DNA of 37,672 nucleotides, taken from positions 1 through 37,672 of the forward strand of contig NZ_CALERY010000020.1 in the NCBI RefSeq assembly GCF_937906905.1, in the 5' to 3' direction. Under the pieces are notes generated by a model that saw nothing but the letters and a program-made list of their open reading frames with translations, did no database searches and was not told the DNA's origin. The position numbers were made by a program, and so were the translations under genes. Shown here in pieces: positions 22,861 to 30,624 of the stretch; position 1 is the first letter of the stretch; each line of letters opens with the position of its first letter. This stretch comes from an uncultured Helicobacter sp. (lineage in GTDB: Bacteria > Campylobacterota > Campylobacteria > Campylobacterales > Helicobacteraceae).

Positions 22861-24113
22861 AGTGTTAAAGCTTCCTTTATTTTGCTAAAGTCTAATGCGT
22901 TATTATACAAAAAATTTAAGGCTTGGCTGGTGCTATCTATCATATCATCATGCTCATGCTTGCCGTCTGCCCTAAATTGTTTTAACTCGCGGATATAATC
23001 GCTTACCCAAAAGTTAAAGGGGTCGGTTGCGTTTTGTGGTAGCTTTAGCCTATCGATATAGGGGAGCATATCATTTACTACGCGCGAGAGTTTATCTGCC
23101 TTTGGCGTAATAGGCTTAACTTGCAAATGAGTGAGCCTTTGTAGCTCTTGTATCACATTTAAGCCATTTGCCTTTGCTTCTACTAGAATAATGTTAGCGT
23201 GCCTTTGTGTGAGTGTATGCGTGAGATTATAAATCTCTTGTATCTTTGTGTTAAGCGTGTGCCAATCCCACTGCCCACGCGCTAGGTGTATAATGTGGCA
23301 ATCCTTGCTATCCTTTACCTTGCCAAATGCTCCTATAACACTATAATCCGCGCTTGTCTTTGTGCTGGTGGCGGTGTCTATGCTTAGGCAAATATAGCTA
23401 TATTGTGGGCGCGTGTCATAGTAGCCTATGCGGTCGGTATCTATCACTTGCATATCGTTATAATCGTTAGTCTCGCCCTCCCATATATGCAAGTAAATAG
23501 GGCGCGGTAGTGTGTTAAAGTCTTTTAGCCTATCCCTATCTAGCACCTTAGGGAAAAAGGGGTTATCGCTATAATTTACCTTTACCGCCACGCTGTAATC
23601 ATTATCTGCGCCTAGTATGTATTGCGTGTAAATGTAATCATCGCTCTTTTGCGGATTAAGGCTTATAATGATTTGTGAGTTCTCTGCGCGTATGCTTGGG
23701 ATTAACACTTGCATTGTCTCGGCTTGTATATCGTGGGCTTCATCAAACCAAAAGTAGCGGACATTATCTGCGCTTCTTAGGTTGTCGATTGTTCGCTCGC
23801 TCACGGCTTCAAATATAGCTTCACTACCATTGCTAAAGAGTATCCGCTCGGCTGATATTTGCACCACATAATCCATTAAGCCACTTTCACGCAAAAGCCT
23901 TTTAACTAAGCTATGCGTTGAATTTGCCTTGCTTTTATCTATTTTGCGGACTATGTAAAAGCGGATTCTACTTTGTAGGCATTTTAAAATAGCAAAGTAG
24001 CTAAGTGTAACACTTTTGCCACCGCCACGCCCCCCATAGTATGTAATAACCCTTTGCTTTGAATAATCGCCTTTAAAGAGCGGTTCAAACTTGTGGGGGA
24101 TTGTGAGCTTCAC
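22857..24113 (-). CDS. Terminase large subunit, 418 aa
   Basis: ATPase and nuclease motors are both visible. Walker A is GGRGGGKS (residues 27-34) and Walker B ends FDEAH (123-127). The RNase H-like nuclease is marked by SIDTAT (Asp 246), VEAKANG (Glu 312) and HDDMIDS (389-394). The organisation suits the PBSX/SPP1-like group, which often packages by the headful; that fits the circular map. It overlaps the small subunit and portal genes by 4 bases each. Confidence 0.93.
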   Translation of the reverse strand: MKLTIPHKFEPLFKGDYSKQRVITYYGGRGGGKSVTLSYFAILKCLQSRIRFYIVRKIDKSKANSTHSLVKRLLRESGLMDYVVQISAERILFSNGSEAIFEAVSERTIDNLRSADNVRYFWFDEAHDIQAETMQVLIPSIRAENSQIIISLNPQKSDDYIYTQYILGADNDYSVAVKVNYSDNPFFPKVLDRDRLKDFNTLPRPIYLHIWEGETNDYNDMQVIDTDRIGYYDTRPQYSYICLSIDTATSTKTSADYSVIGAFGKVKDSKDCHIIHLARGQWDWHTLNTKIQEIYNLTHTLTQRHANIILVEAKANGLNVIQELQRLTHLQVKPITPKADKLSRVVNDMLPYIDRLKLPQNATDPFNFWVSDYIRELKQFRADGKHEHDDMIDSTSQALNFLYNNALDFSKIKEALTL

Positions 24114-24691
24114 TTTTTAAACTCTATTTGTATATCTATCGGCTTTAAGTCTTGTTTCTTGTCCTTTGTGCCTATGTTAAACTGCTGGGCTATGGTAGGC
24201 ATTTTTGGTATAACGCCAAGCGTATCATTTACATTGCCCATTGCCTTGCTTATGTTAGCTATGTCTTGGCTAGTAATATCGGCTTGTTGCAGTATCTCGC
24301 TACTACGCTTGATTATAAGCGCGGATATAGCTTGAAAGCCTTTAGCAAATTGCGGATTCTTTTCTCTCACAATCTCTATAACTTCGTTCGCTAGATTGAC
24401 TGCGTTCTGTTGCGCTGTAATAAGCTCGGTATCGCTCATTCCGCCATTTTCTCCATTTTGTTGATTTAATTCTGCATTGTAGCAAATTTCGTTAAATGCG
24501 TTAAGCCCCTGTGTTAGGTGGCTTATAGCCTCTTTTGCGTGTTGATTTACCTGTATATTATTAGCTTTAAAATATCGGCATAATGTAGCTGGGTCTATCT
24601 TGTAGATTCTAGCTAGCTCTCTAAGCCCATATTGTCCTGTTTGATACTTAAGTGCCATTGTCTTAATGTGTTTATGTAAAGGCTTTGCCAT
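24110..24691 (-). CDS. Terminase small subunit, 193 aa
   Basis: The N-terminus carries an HTH-like segment (GQYGLRELARIYKIDPATLCRYFKANN, residues 20-46) that would bind the packaging site. A helical oligomerisation part follows, then a C-terminal tail with KPIDIQIEFKK, expected to touch the large subunit. It is directly upstream of TerL and overlaps it by 4 bases. It is the first gene of the packaging block. Confidence 0.82.
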   Translation of the reverse strand: MAKPLHKHIKTMALKYQTGQYGLRELARIYKIDPATLCRYFKANNIQVNQHAKEAISHLTQGLNAFNEICYNAELNQQNGENGGMSDTELITAQQNAVNLANEVIEIVREKNPQFAKGFQAISALIIKRSSEILQQADITSQDIANISKAMGNVNDTLGVIPKMPTIAQQFNIGTKDKKQDLKPIDIQIEFKK

Positions 24692-24699
24692 TGCTTACC

Positions 24700-25374
24700 T
24701 TATTGCGCTTCGTAAAATGGGATTATCTGTTTTCTAAATGCTTCTCTATCCATATCATACTTGCTGGCATATACATCGCAGGCAAACACTAAGCCATGAT
24801 AAGCATTGTTAAGTGTTTTGGCAAAGTCGGCTATATTTGTCTGTAGCTCATCTCTTAGCTTTAGTTGCTCTTGGGTGGCATTATTCCAAGTATCTACACC
24901 AAAATGCTCGCGTATGTTTTTGCTAAGTGTTTTAATCGACTGCTGAAATTTTGCCTTTTGCGTTGTGTATGCGTAAAGGCTTCCGCACATTTTTACATAG
25001 CTATCCCCGCTTTTGATTCTGTTCTGTATTAGATAATCCCAAAGCCACTTATATACTTGCACTTCAAATTTTGGGTTAAAGTGTGTAAGCATTTTAATGG
25101 CAAAAAATGGGTGTATCCAGCCACTATTTGCCTTTGTGCTTTTAATGTATGGGTTAGTTCCTACCTCTTTCTCTAACTCGGCTAAAAATTCTTTTACATT
25201 TTGACTATTCATATAGTCTTTTAGAGATAACTCTGGCAAGCCATTTTCTAGTCTGTAAAGCTTGCCTATCGCCTCTATATCCCATAATCTCATAAAGCCA
25301 TCTTTGGTTCTCTGCCTAACTATGCGCCCGCATAGCTTCCTATCGATTGACTCCATTACTTGATTTGTTTTCAT
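24700..25374 (-). CDS. KilA-N domain protein 3, 224 aa
   Basis: The KilA-N core is clear: FMRLWDIEAIGKLY, YIKSTKANSGWIHPFFAIKMLTHFNPKFEVQVYKWLWDYLI. A second helical half follows (WNNATQEQLKLRDELQ), shared with the KilA-N protein at 35890. Such proteins bind DNA and act as antirepressors or regulators. It sits just before the packaging genes behind a promoter region of its own (25375-25551), which makes it a candidate late-gene regulator. Confidence 0.87.
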   Translation of the reverse strand: MKTNQVMESIDRKLCGRIVRQRTKDGFMRLWDIEAIGKLYRLENGLPELSLKDYMNSQNVKEFLAELEKEVGTNPYIKSTKANSGWIHPFFAIKMLTHFNPKFEVQVYKWLWDYLIQNRIKSGDSYVKMCGSLYAYTTQKAKFQQSIKTLSKNIREHFGVDTWNNATQEQLKLRDELQTNIADFAKTLNNAYHGLVFACDVYASKYDMDREAFRKQIIPFYEAQ

Positions 25375-25551
25375 TGTATCGCCTTTTTATTAAAAATAAC
25401 ACGAGATAATATCATATCGTTAAAATTTTGTCAATATACTATCGTTATTTTTTAACATTTTAAACGATTCTTTTTGTAATTATATAATGTAAGTAAAATT
25501 ACACATATTCTCACATTTTTTAAAATATGCCACTTTTTCACAATAAAAGCC
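25375..25551 (-). promoter_or_regulatory. Promoter and operator-like region between methyltransferase and KilA-N genes
   Basis: Very AT-rich. A TATAAT -10 lies at 25484-25479 (minus strand), about 105 bases before ATG 25374. Two direct copies of TATCGTTA (25415-25422, 25440-25447), spaced 25 bases start to start, and a related inverted TAAACGAT (25461-25468) lie in the leader. They could be operator sites for a phage regulator, possibly the KilA-N protein itself. Confidence 0.5.
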
Positions 25552-26508
25552 TTATTTTATATCCTTTAATGCTTGTGTGATTATAGCATTTGCTCTCTCT
25601 AGGTATTCCCTATAATATGCTGGCTGGCGTATATCTATTTTACTCATTACCCTGTATATCTTTATTGTAGTCTCTATGTTTTGCAAGCTAGATTCTAGCA
25701 CTTCCCTTGCGTGTGCGTTAAACTCTGCTTCTATCTCAGCTTCGCTCTTGTGTTCTTGCTCTTGTGGCTTGACTGCTAGAGAATTTACACTTAGGCAATA
25801 GCTCTCGCTTGCTAGTATGTCATGGCGGTTAATCTCTTGCGTGTAATTGTCTTGCGTGTTGTGTGCGGTGAATGTATCTTTGGTGCGATTCTTTTTAAGC
25901 ACCATTAGCGTTGTCTCTACCTTTGTATCATCAAAGTGTTTGTCTGCTGGGATACTCTCTAGGTGTTCGATTAAGTTCTTTTCTAGTAGATACTTGCGGA
26001 ATAAGGCTTCTTTGTTGCCACGATATAGTAAGCCATTGCTAGAGATTAAAACTAGCGTGCCATTGTCTGCTAGGGCTTTAATGTTTGCAAGCACAAAGCT
26101 AGAATCTAGTGTGTTTGCTAGCTGGTAGGGATATATGCCACCATACTTGCTAGTCATCTCTATACCATTGCCTTTGATACTAAAGGGATAATTGCCTACT
26201 ATGTGCGTGAATCGTTTATCACCAAAAGGCTCGGCAAATATGCTTGCTACTCTAAAATCGCCCTTTTGATTCTCTCGCGTGTATTCCACAAACTCGCTCT
26301 CTATATCACACCCAAACTTTGCTATATCATCGCTAAAAGGCTCTAGCAAGCCACCGCCACCTACGCATAAATCTACTATCTCTGTTATAGGCTGGTCGGT
26401 GTATGCTTCTAGGCGTTCCTTTACCTTTTGCGCTAAGTCTTGGTTAGTGTGAAATATGCCTTGCTTGCGATATTGGTCGCGCTTCTTTTGTATGCTAAAG
26501 TGTGCCAT
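25552..26508 (-). CDS. Orphan N6-adenine DNA methyltransferase-like protein, 318 aa
   Basis: SAM-binding motif I is DLCVGGGGL (residues 46-54). The catalytic motif is NYPF (106-109), a variant of the usual NPPY/F. ADNGTLVLISSNGLLYRG and LIEHLESIPADKHFDDTKVETTLMVL match type I/II-like adenine methylases (N6_Mtase). No restriction gene is nearby, so it likely protects phage DNA or alters expression. The second position being Tyr not Pro makes activity worth testing. GGAAG precedes ATG 26508. Confidence 0.82.
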   Translation of the reverse strand: MAHFSIQKKRDQYRKQGIFHTNQDLAQKVKERLEAYTDQPITEIVDLCVGGGGLLEPFSDDIAKFGCDIESEFVEYTRENQKGDFRVASIFAEPFGDKRFTHIVGNYPFSIKGNGIEMTSKYGGIYPYQLANTLDSSFVLANIKALADNGTLVLISSNGLLYRGNKEALFRKYLLEKNLIEHLESIPADKHFDDTKVETTLMVLKKNRTKDTFTAHNTQDNYTQEINRHDILASESYCLSVNSLAVKPQEQEHKSEAEIEAEFNAHAREVLESSLQNIETTIKIYRVMSKIDIRQPAYYREYLERANAIITQALKDIK

Positions 26509-26520
26509 TAAACTTCCTTC

Positions 26521-26676
26521 TCATCTTTTTTGTTTCTCTGGCATTTTTGGGAATCTAGGCTCATCTGTGTATGTATAATCTGGCGAGTTCATAAAATTAT
26601 ATATAATTATAAGTATAAAACAAGCAATTGAAACAAGGAAAATTGCTACTATTAAAAATGTTCCTATTCCGCACAT
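26521..26676 (-). CDS. Small membrane protein, 51 aa
   Basis: GGAGACAAA precedes ATG 26676. Residues 6-27 form one strong membrane segment (TFLIVAIFLVSIACFILIII), followed by a short polar tail (MNSPDYTYTDEPRFP). It overlaps the previous membrane-protein gene by 13 bases, and base composition is very AT-rich. Third member of the accessory module 26521-27706. Function unknown. Confidence 0.65.
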   Translation of the reverse strand: MCGIGTFLIVAIFLVSIACFILIIIYNFMNSPDYTYTDEPRFPKMPEKQKR

Positions 26677-27014
26677 TTTGTCTCCTTGCTTTTCAAATAT
26701 TGTTTATAAGCCTTTATCTCTTTGCGGTGTTTTATAAGGTAGAGATACAAAACTTTTATCCGCCGCCTACTATCATACTCTAAAGCCGATAGGATTAGGG
26801 TGATAGGAAAACACACCAAAAAGCACACGCAGGATAATAATTTCAATACACAATCCTTTACATCAAACAATGGTGAAAAAATATGCCTTAGATTATTTTT
26901 CACACTCACTTTTAGTATAGCTTTTTGATAATGCTCTATCCTATACTCACCAAGCTCATCGGTTTCACCTAATGCTTCTGCAAAGTCTCTAATTGTGGAT
27001 TCTTTTAGCTTCAT
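26664..27014 (-). CDS. Membrane protein, 116 aa, accessory module
   Basis: The N-terminal half is polar; residues about 53-77 form one or two membrane segments (VLKLLSCVCFLVCFPITLILSAL), followed by a very basic cytosolic tail (EYDSRRRIKVLYLYLIKHRKEIKAYK). AAGGAGAGCAACA precedes ATG 27014. It follows the PRTase-like gene by 11 bases. Codon use is more AT-rich than in the replication and structural genes. No family recognised. Confidence 0.68.
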   Translation of the reverse strand: MKLKESTIRDFAEALGETDELGEYRIEHYQKAILKVSVKNNLRHIFSPLFDVKDCVLKLLSCVCFLVCFPITLILSALEYDSRRRIKVLYLYLIKHRKEIKAYKQYLKSKETKCAE

Positions 27015-27025
27015 TGTTGCTCTCC

Positions 27026-27706
27026 TTACTCATTAAAGCTAATAAACTTCAAAGTCTTAATTCTTGAGCCATAAATCTGCTTGCAAAACAAAATATGAGA
27101 GAATATCACAGGAGAATATCCTGTGTCATTCTTACACTTAATAGGATATCTTTTAAAAGCCGTAGCAATGGTAAATACTAGTGTTATAGCGTAAGGCGCA
27201 GTAAATTGCTTAAGGGCAGATATTACTTTTAAAATCTCCAACCCGCTACTAAGCACCCCGTCTAAAATAACTATATGCAACTTAATAGGAATGCTTTCCT
27301 TGCCAAGCTTTTTCTTATAAATTTTTATAATACTTTTTAACATAGCTTTAGGTATCTCAACTGAGCTTGAGGCAAGTATTGGATATGAAACCTCTCCATT
27401 TCCTTTTCCTTTGCCACCAAACTCTTTTAAACCTAAAGCCTTAACTACATCATATCCATTAGGCTCAATGTGGCAAAAGAAAACATCTTCTGTTTCTTTA
27501 AAGCATTTTGAAAGCTTGTTTTTTAAAGATTTAATAGAAGTTTTAAATCTTTTTTTATCCACACGCAACATCTCTTTTGAGGATTTATACGGCTCTCCTA
27601 CAAAACCTTTTGTAGTGTATCGTCTTGCGAAAGAGTCAAAAAACCAACTTTGATGGCTTATAGTTTTAAACTTTATATTCTCAAGCCTTGTATTATTTAT
27701 TTTCAT
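27026..27706 (-). CDS. Phosphoribosyltransferase-like protein of unknown role, 226 aa
   Basis: Residues 143-157 (LHIVILDGVLSSGLE) resemble the PRPP-binding loop of phosphoribosyltransferases (hydrophobic run, D-D/G-V-L, S/T-S/T-G). The rest matches nothing I know: a basic N-terminus, GGKGKGNGEVSYPILASS, and a Lys/Phe-rich end. AT-rich composition and lysine-rich coding differ from neighbours, so it looks like a later acquisition. With the two membrane genes after it, it may be a host-interference or superinfection module. Confidence in the PRTase fold is low to moderate. Confidence 0.6.
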   Translation of the reverse strand: MKINNTRLENIKFKTISHQSWFFDSFARRYTTKGFVGEPYKSSKEMLRVDKKRFKTSIKSLKNKLSKCFKETEDVFFCHIEPNGYDVVKALGLKEFGGKGKGNGEVSYPILASSSVEIPKAMLKSIIKIYKKKLGKESIPIKLHIVILDGVLSSGLEILKVISALKQFTAPYAITLVFTIATAFKRYPIKCKNDTGYSPVIFSHILFCKQIYGSRIKTLKFISFNE

Positions 27707-27885
27707 TTGCTCTCCTTTATATAAGATTCTATCGCGTAATAATAGCGTTGCTTGCCCTTTGGCACTTGCTTTAAGTCGTTGGCGTATGCTTCCCTTTGCT
27801 CTTGTGTAAGGCTTGCTATATGCTCGCGGATAATGTCGTATGCTTGCATTGAATCTTTAAAATTGTTGTAGCTTATCTCGGTCAT
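27703..27885 (-). CDS. Hypothetical protein, 60 aa
   Basis: ATG 27885 has a seven-G ribosome site at normal spacing; GTG 27891 would be too close. The acidic N-terminal two thirds (YDIIREHIASLTQEQREAYANDLKQV) is helical and the end basic. It ends in a 4-base overlap with the PRTase-like gene. No family recognised. Confidence 0.65.
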   Translation of the reverse strand: MTEISYNNFKDSMQAYDIIREHIASLTQEQREAYANDLKQVPKGKQRYYYAIESYIKESK

Positions 27886-27897
27886 ATCCACCCCCCC

Positions 27898-28893
27898 TTA
27901 TCTGTATCTTTTAGCTCTGCTTTGCCTTACATGCTTGGCAATATCGCGCTTATTATGTCGCTTGCGCGCTTCCTCTGTGTAGCCACCATTATCTAGCGTG
28001 GTTGCGCTTGCAAAGCTCCAGCCGTTGCGTATGCGGTTACAGAATTGTTTCTCTGTAATGCCATTTTCTTGTAGTAAATCTTGGAGCGTGGCTCTGCGCC
28101 TATAAAAGGTCTTACCCTCGTATTCTGCTAGTATTTGCTTATTAGACTTTTTTACAGGTTTTCTTAGCTCATGCGCCCTATGTGGATACATCTCTAAGAA
28201 TCTATCGCTATCTCTATTTGCTGGTGGCGTGGTGCTGGCTTTCTCTACACTCCACCCTCTGTGAAGTCGCGCTATAAATGTATTATATTGTATGCCATGC
28301 GTGGCTAGCTTGTTTTGTATATGATTATCTGCACCAAAAACTTTTATAGTTTGCGCTTGCCTATTTCTCACTAATGCATTGGTATGCTTACCTTGTTTGT
28401 TTGTAGTAAAAAATAGCCTTAAATGCTTGCGCCTTACAAATAAGTCTTTGCGGTTCATATGGCATTCTACACCCCAGCGATTTACACTTTTAACATACTC
28501 TGTTTTATACTCTATCCCTAGAGATTCTGCCTTTTTTACTGCGCGTTGCTTAAAATGCTTAAGCGCGTCTCGCTTGCGTTTTACTACACTCATTTTGCAA
28601 GTCTTAGATTTATCTAGGAGCGATTTTGCGTTTTCCCAATCCTTTGTGTCTGCTACTTGCTCCCAATACTCGCTTAGATTTACCCACTCGTTTTGCTCTG
28701 CTTGCTTGCGTTCGTTTGCTTCTTTGATACTAGCTTCTAGGCTTTGCGTTATCTCTAGCGTTTCGTTTGTTTCGCTATCGGCTTGTATGCTATCGTAACG
28801 CTTTGCTAGCCTTTGCTCTTTGTCTTTTTCGTGTAAATAATAGTTATTTTTGCGCCTATCGTATTCTATCGTGTGAGCTTGTATTGCTTCCAT
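27898..28893 (-). CDS. Basic protein with two HTH-like repeats, 331 aa
   Basis: Two related C-terminal segments, GIQYNTFIARLHRGWSVEKAST and GITEKQFCNRIRNGWSFASATT, look like a repeated small DNA-binding unit seen in homing-endonuclease-like and phage regulatory proteins. The N-terminal half is charged and helical, and the end is strongly basic (KHVRQSRAKRYR). No catalytic HNH or GIY-YIG motif was found. It overlaps the VRR-NUC gene by 38 bases. It may be a DNA-binding regulator. Confidence 0.72.
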   Translation of the reverse strand: MEAIQAHTIEYDRRKNNYYLHEKDKEQRLAKRYDSIQADSETNETLEITQSLEASIKEANERKQAEQNEWVNLSEYWEQVADTKDWENAKSLLDKSKTCKMSVVKRKRDALKHFKQRAVKKAESLGIEYKTEYVKSVNRWGVECHMNRKDLFVRRKHLRLFFTTNKQGKHTNALVRNRQAQTIKVFGADNHIQNKLATHGIQYNTFIARLHRGWSVEKASTTPPANRDSDRFLEMYPHRAHELRKPVKKSNKQILAEYEGKTFYRRRATLQDLLQENGITEKQFCNRIRNGWSFASATTLDNGGYTEEARKRHNKRDIAKHVRQSRAKRYR

Positions 28894-29275
28894 TATTTGT
28901 TCCTTTAATATAAGATTCTATCGCGTTAATCGCTTGCTCTGCGCCATAGCACACACAGGCGTAATAGCCTGCTTGCCTAAGATACTCTAGCCACTGCTTT
29001 TGCTCTGGGCTTACCTGTGGCTTTGCGTATCCTTTGCGGATTGGTCGCTTTAGCTCGATAAAAAGCCCCGCGTATCCTTGCGAGATGTGTGGCAAAAATA
29101 TATCTGGCACGCCTTTACGCATACCTGCTAGCTTTGCCCTATGCGCTTGTATAGCGTTTTTGAATCGCTCTCCTGCGGTGCTAGCGTGCATAAATGCTAG
29201 AAATGGGTAGCGTTTTTCATTGTATCGCGCCCATTGAAACACTTTGCACTGCTCTTGGTGTTCTATGTGTTGCAT
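28856..29275 (-). CDS. VRR-NUC nuclease, 139 aa
   Basis: ATG 29275 overlaps the end of the DUF3310 gene; upstream in-frame codons to 29452 lie wholly inside that gene. The active-site pattern of the VRR-NUC/PD-(D/E)XK family is present: GVPDIFLP (Asp 58), FIELK (Glu 74, Lys 76), SPEQKQWLEYLRQAGY. Phage members act in recombination or resolve branched DNA. The length is normal for a stand-alone domain. The last 15 residues are low complexity. Confidence 0.87.
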   Translation of the reverse strand: MQHIEHQEQCKVFQWARYNEKRYPFLAFMHASTAGERFKNAIQAHRAKLAGMRKGVPDIFLPHISQGYAGLFIELKRPIRKGYAKPQVSPEQKQWLEYLRQAGYYACVCYGAEQAINAIESYIKGTNNGSNTSSHDRIR

Positions 29276-29502
29276 TGCGATTCCTTTTTCTCTAAGTGCG
29301 AGATAAGTCGCTCTAAATACCACTGCGCTTTTTTGCAGTCTTGCACACCGCCCTTTGCTTCGTATCGCCATAGATACTTGATAACATTTGCCACGCACAC
29401 CGCTTCTATGCCTTGTTTGCCTATGGTGGCAGATTCTAAGGCTTCGATACACTCCACTTTGCCAGCTTTGTAGTGTGGTGGGTTGATTGCGTCTTGTTTC
29501 AT
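29263..29502 (-). CDS. DUF3310 (SaV-like) protein, 79 aa
   Basis: INPPHYKAGKVECIEALES, CVANVIKYLWRYEAKGGVQDCKKAQWYLERLI is the standard DUF3310 pattern. Its function is unknown; it is often found among phage replication genes. GGGGGTCAAGCAA precedes ATG 29502, which overlaps the preceding stop by 4 bases. Confidence 0.87.
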   Translation of the reverse strand: MKQDAINPPHYKAGKVECIEALESATIGKQGIEAVCVANVIKYLWRYEAKGGVQDCKKAQWYLERLISHLEKKESQCNT

Positions 29503-29843
29503 TTGCTTGACCCCCTATCGTAAAATATGCCTAATGCTTGCTTGATTGACTCTAGCTCTGCTTGGCAGTCTTTGCTTGCTTGGGCAGGCGTTGTGATTGT
29601 CTGGTAGCGTGTGATAATGCGCTCTTTTACTTCCTTAGCCTGCTTTTTATAAGCTTCTGTATCTAGCTTTTGCTTCTCTAGGGCTTTGTTCTGCACATCT
29701 AAAAGCGTGCTTGCGTTTGCTAGCTCTGCCTTAAGTCTAGCATTCTCTTTGCCTAGGTTGTGATTCCACACACTAAGGGTAGAGATGAAACCTATAAGCG
29801 TGATAAATGCCACCGCTACGACTATAATCACTGCTTTACTCAT
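29499..29843 (-). CDS. i-spanin (Rz)-like protein, 114 aa
   Basis: One N-terminal membrane segment (residues 4-26, AVIIVVAVAFITLIGFISTL) is followed by a long coiled-coil part (LGKENARLKAELANAS; NKALEKQKLDTEAYKKQAKEV) and a short end with DCQAELESIKQAL, as in Rz proteins. With the lipoprotein at 30347 it may bridge inner and outer membranes in the final lysis step. The lysis block proper is elsewhere (2631-4685), so these spanin-like genes are unusually placed. Confidence 0.65.
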   Translation of the reverse strand: MSKAVIIVVAVAFITLIGFISTLSVWNHNLGKENARLKAELANASTLLDVQNKALEKQKLDTEAYKKQAKEVKERIITRYQTITTPAQASKDCQAELESIKQALGIFYDRGSSK

Positions 29844-29876
29844 CTGCTAACTCCTTTTTTGTATTTAGTAATATGA

Positions 29877-30128
29877 TTAACTAGCAATGTATTGCTTATC
29901 TAGCTTTTGTATAGTCTTATACAACGCCTCTCTATCATCTTGCGCGCATTGGCTAAAATCAAAGTAGCGATACACTGCGCCCCTATTGTATAGCTCCTTA
30001 ATAACGCTAATAGCTTCTTTTGAATCTCTAGCGTTTCTTAAAGCTCTTAGTAAAAGCACACATGTTTTATCGCTATATCTAAACCTAACATCAAAGCACA
30101 GATTGCTATTGTAAATCACTCTTTCCAT
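29877..30128 (-). CDS. Hypothetical protein, 83 aa
   Basis: A soluble helical protein (TCVLLLRALRNARDSKEAISVIKELYNRGAVYRYF) with no recognised domain. It starts two bases after the stop of the 42-residue membrane peptide and precedes the Rz-like gene, but nothing in it suggests lysis. Confidence 0.68.
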   Translation of the reverse strand: MERVIYNSNLCFDVRFRYSDKTCVLLLRALRNARDSKEAISVIKELYNRGAVYRYFDFSQCAQDDREALYKTIQKLDKQYIAS

Positions 30129-30129
30129 A

Positions 30130-30258
30130 CTACACCCTTTCTAAAATATACTTAACTAAAACCGCCACTATAATAACCGCCACCAGCGCATATCCTAAGG
30201 CTCTCATGCGCTTGCCTTTATACTGCCTGCTACCTGTTTCATGGTTACCCTTTTGCAT
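30130..30258 (-). CDS. Small membrane peptide, 42 aa
   Basis: Basic N-terminus (residues 1-19, with YKGKRMRALG) and one membrane segment (22-35, YALVAVIIVAVLVKYIL). The -10 box at 30297-30292 lies 34 bases upstream, and its stop is one base before the next ATG. Basic, single-span, 42 residues: consistent with a pinholin, an antiholin or a host-membrane effector. Confidence 0.55.
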   Translation of the reverse strand: MQKGNHETGSRQYKGKRMRALGYALVAVIIVAVLVKYILERV

Positions 30259-30346
30259 AGTTTCAAAAGCTTTTTTGCTTTTGTTGGTGTAATTATATAT
30301 AAAATTTTTTAAATCTAGCTTAATTATTTTTATTTATATATAAAAA
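30259..30346 (-). promoter_or_regulatory. Early-type promoter before the small membrane peptide
   Basis: TTTTATATATAATTAC on the minus strand holds a TATAAT box at 30297-30292, in a very AT-rich gap of 88 bases after the lipoprotein gene. The core matches the boxes at 2437-2442 and 34620-34625. Confidence 0.5.
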
Positions 30347-30562
30347 TTATTTACCTATGCAAAAAGATAAGTCCGCTTCTAGTAGTTCGGTGTATTGCAG
30401 AATCTCTGCCACGCGCTGGGCTGTGCTTTGATTATCTCTAGGGTATGGCTTTGCTGGCATTTGTATATCGCACTTAGTGGGGATATACACCGCTTCTTTT
30501 TTAGTGGCACATGCTTGTAAGGCTAGAATCGAGCCTATGCCTAAAACTAATCGCCCCAGCAT
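30347..30562 (-). CDS. Small lipoprotein, o-spanin (Rz1)-like, 71 aa
   Basis: A signal peptide ends in the lipobox LQAC (Cys 18), followed by ATKKEAVYIPTKCDIQMPAKPYPRDN, a proline-containing stretch typical of small phage outer-membrane lipoproteins. It would partner the Rz-like protein at 29499, although two other small genes lie between them. Its start lies within the end of the 25-residue peptide frame. Confidence 0.65.
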   Translation of the reverse strand: MLGRLVLGIGSILALQACATKKEAVYIPTKCDIQMPAKPYPRDNQSTAQRVAEILQYTELLEADLSFCIGK

Positions 30563-30624
30563 ATAAACATCCCTAAAAGCATAATGGCTAGAATCGTGGC
30601 TATCTGCATTGGCTCTAGGCTCAT
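30547..30624 (-). CDS. Tiny membrane peptide, 25 aa
   Basis: ATG 30624 overlaps the stop of the MazG-like gene (ATGA), and the frame runs into the lipoprotein gene by 16 bases, so translation is coupled on both sides. Residues 7-22 (QIATILAIMLLGMFIC) are a membrane segment. The tight packing supports a real product; no homologue is known to me. Confidence 0.45.
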   Translation of the reverse strand: MSLEPMQIATILAIMLLGMFICWGD

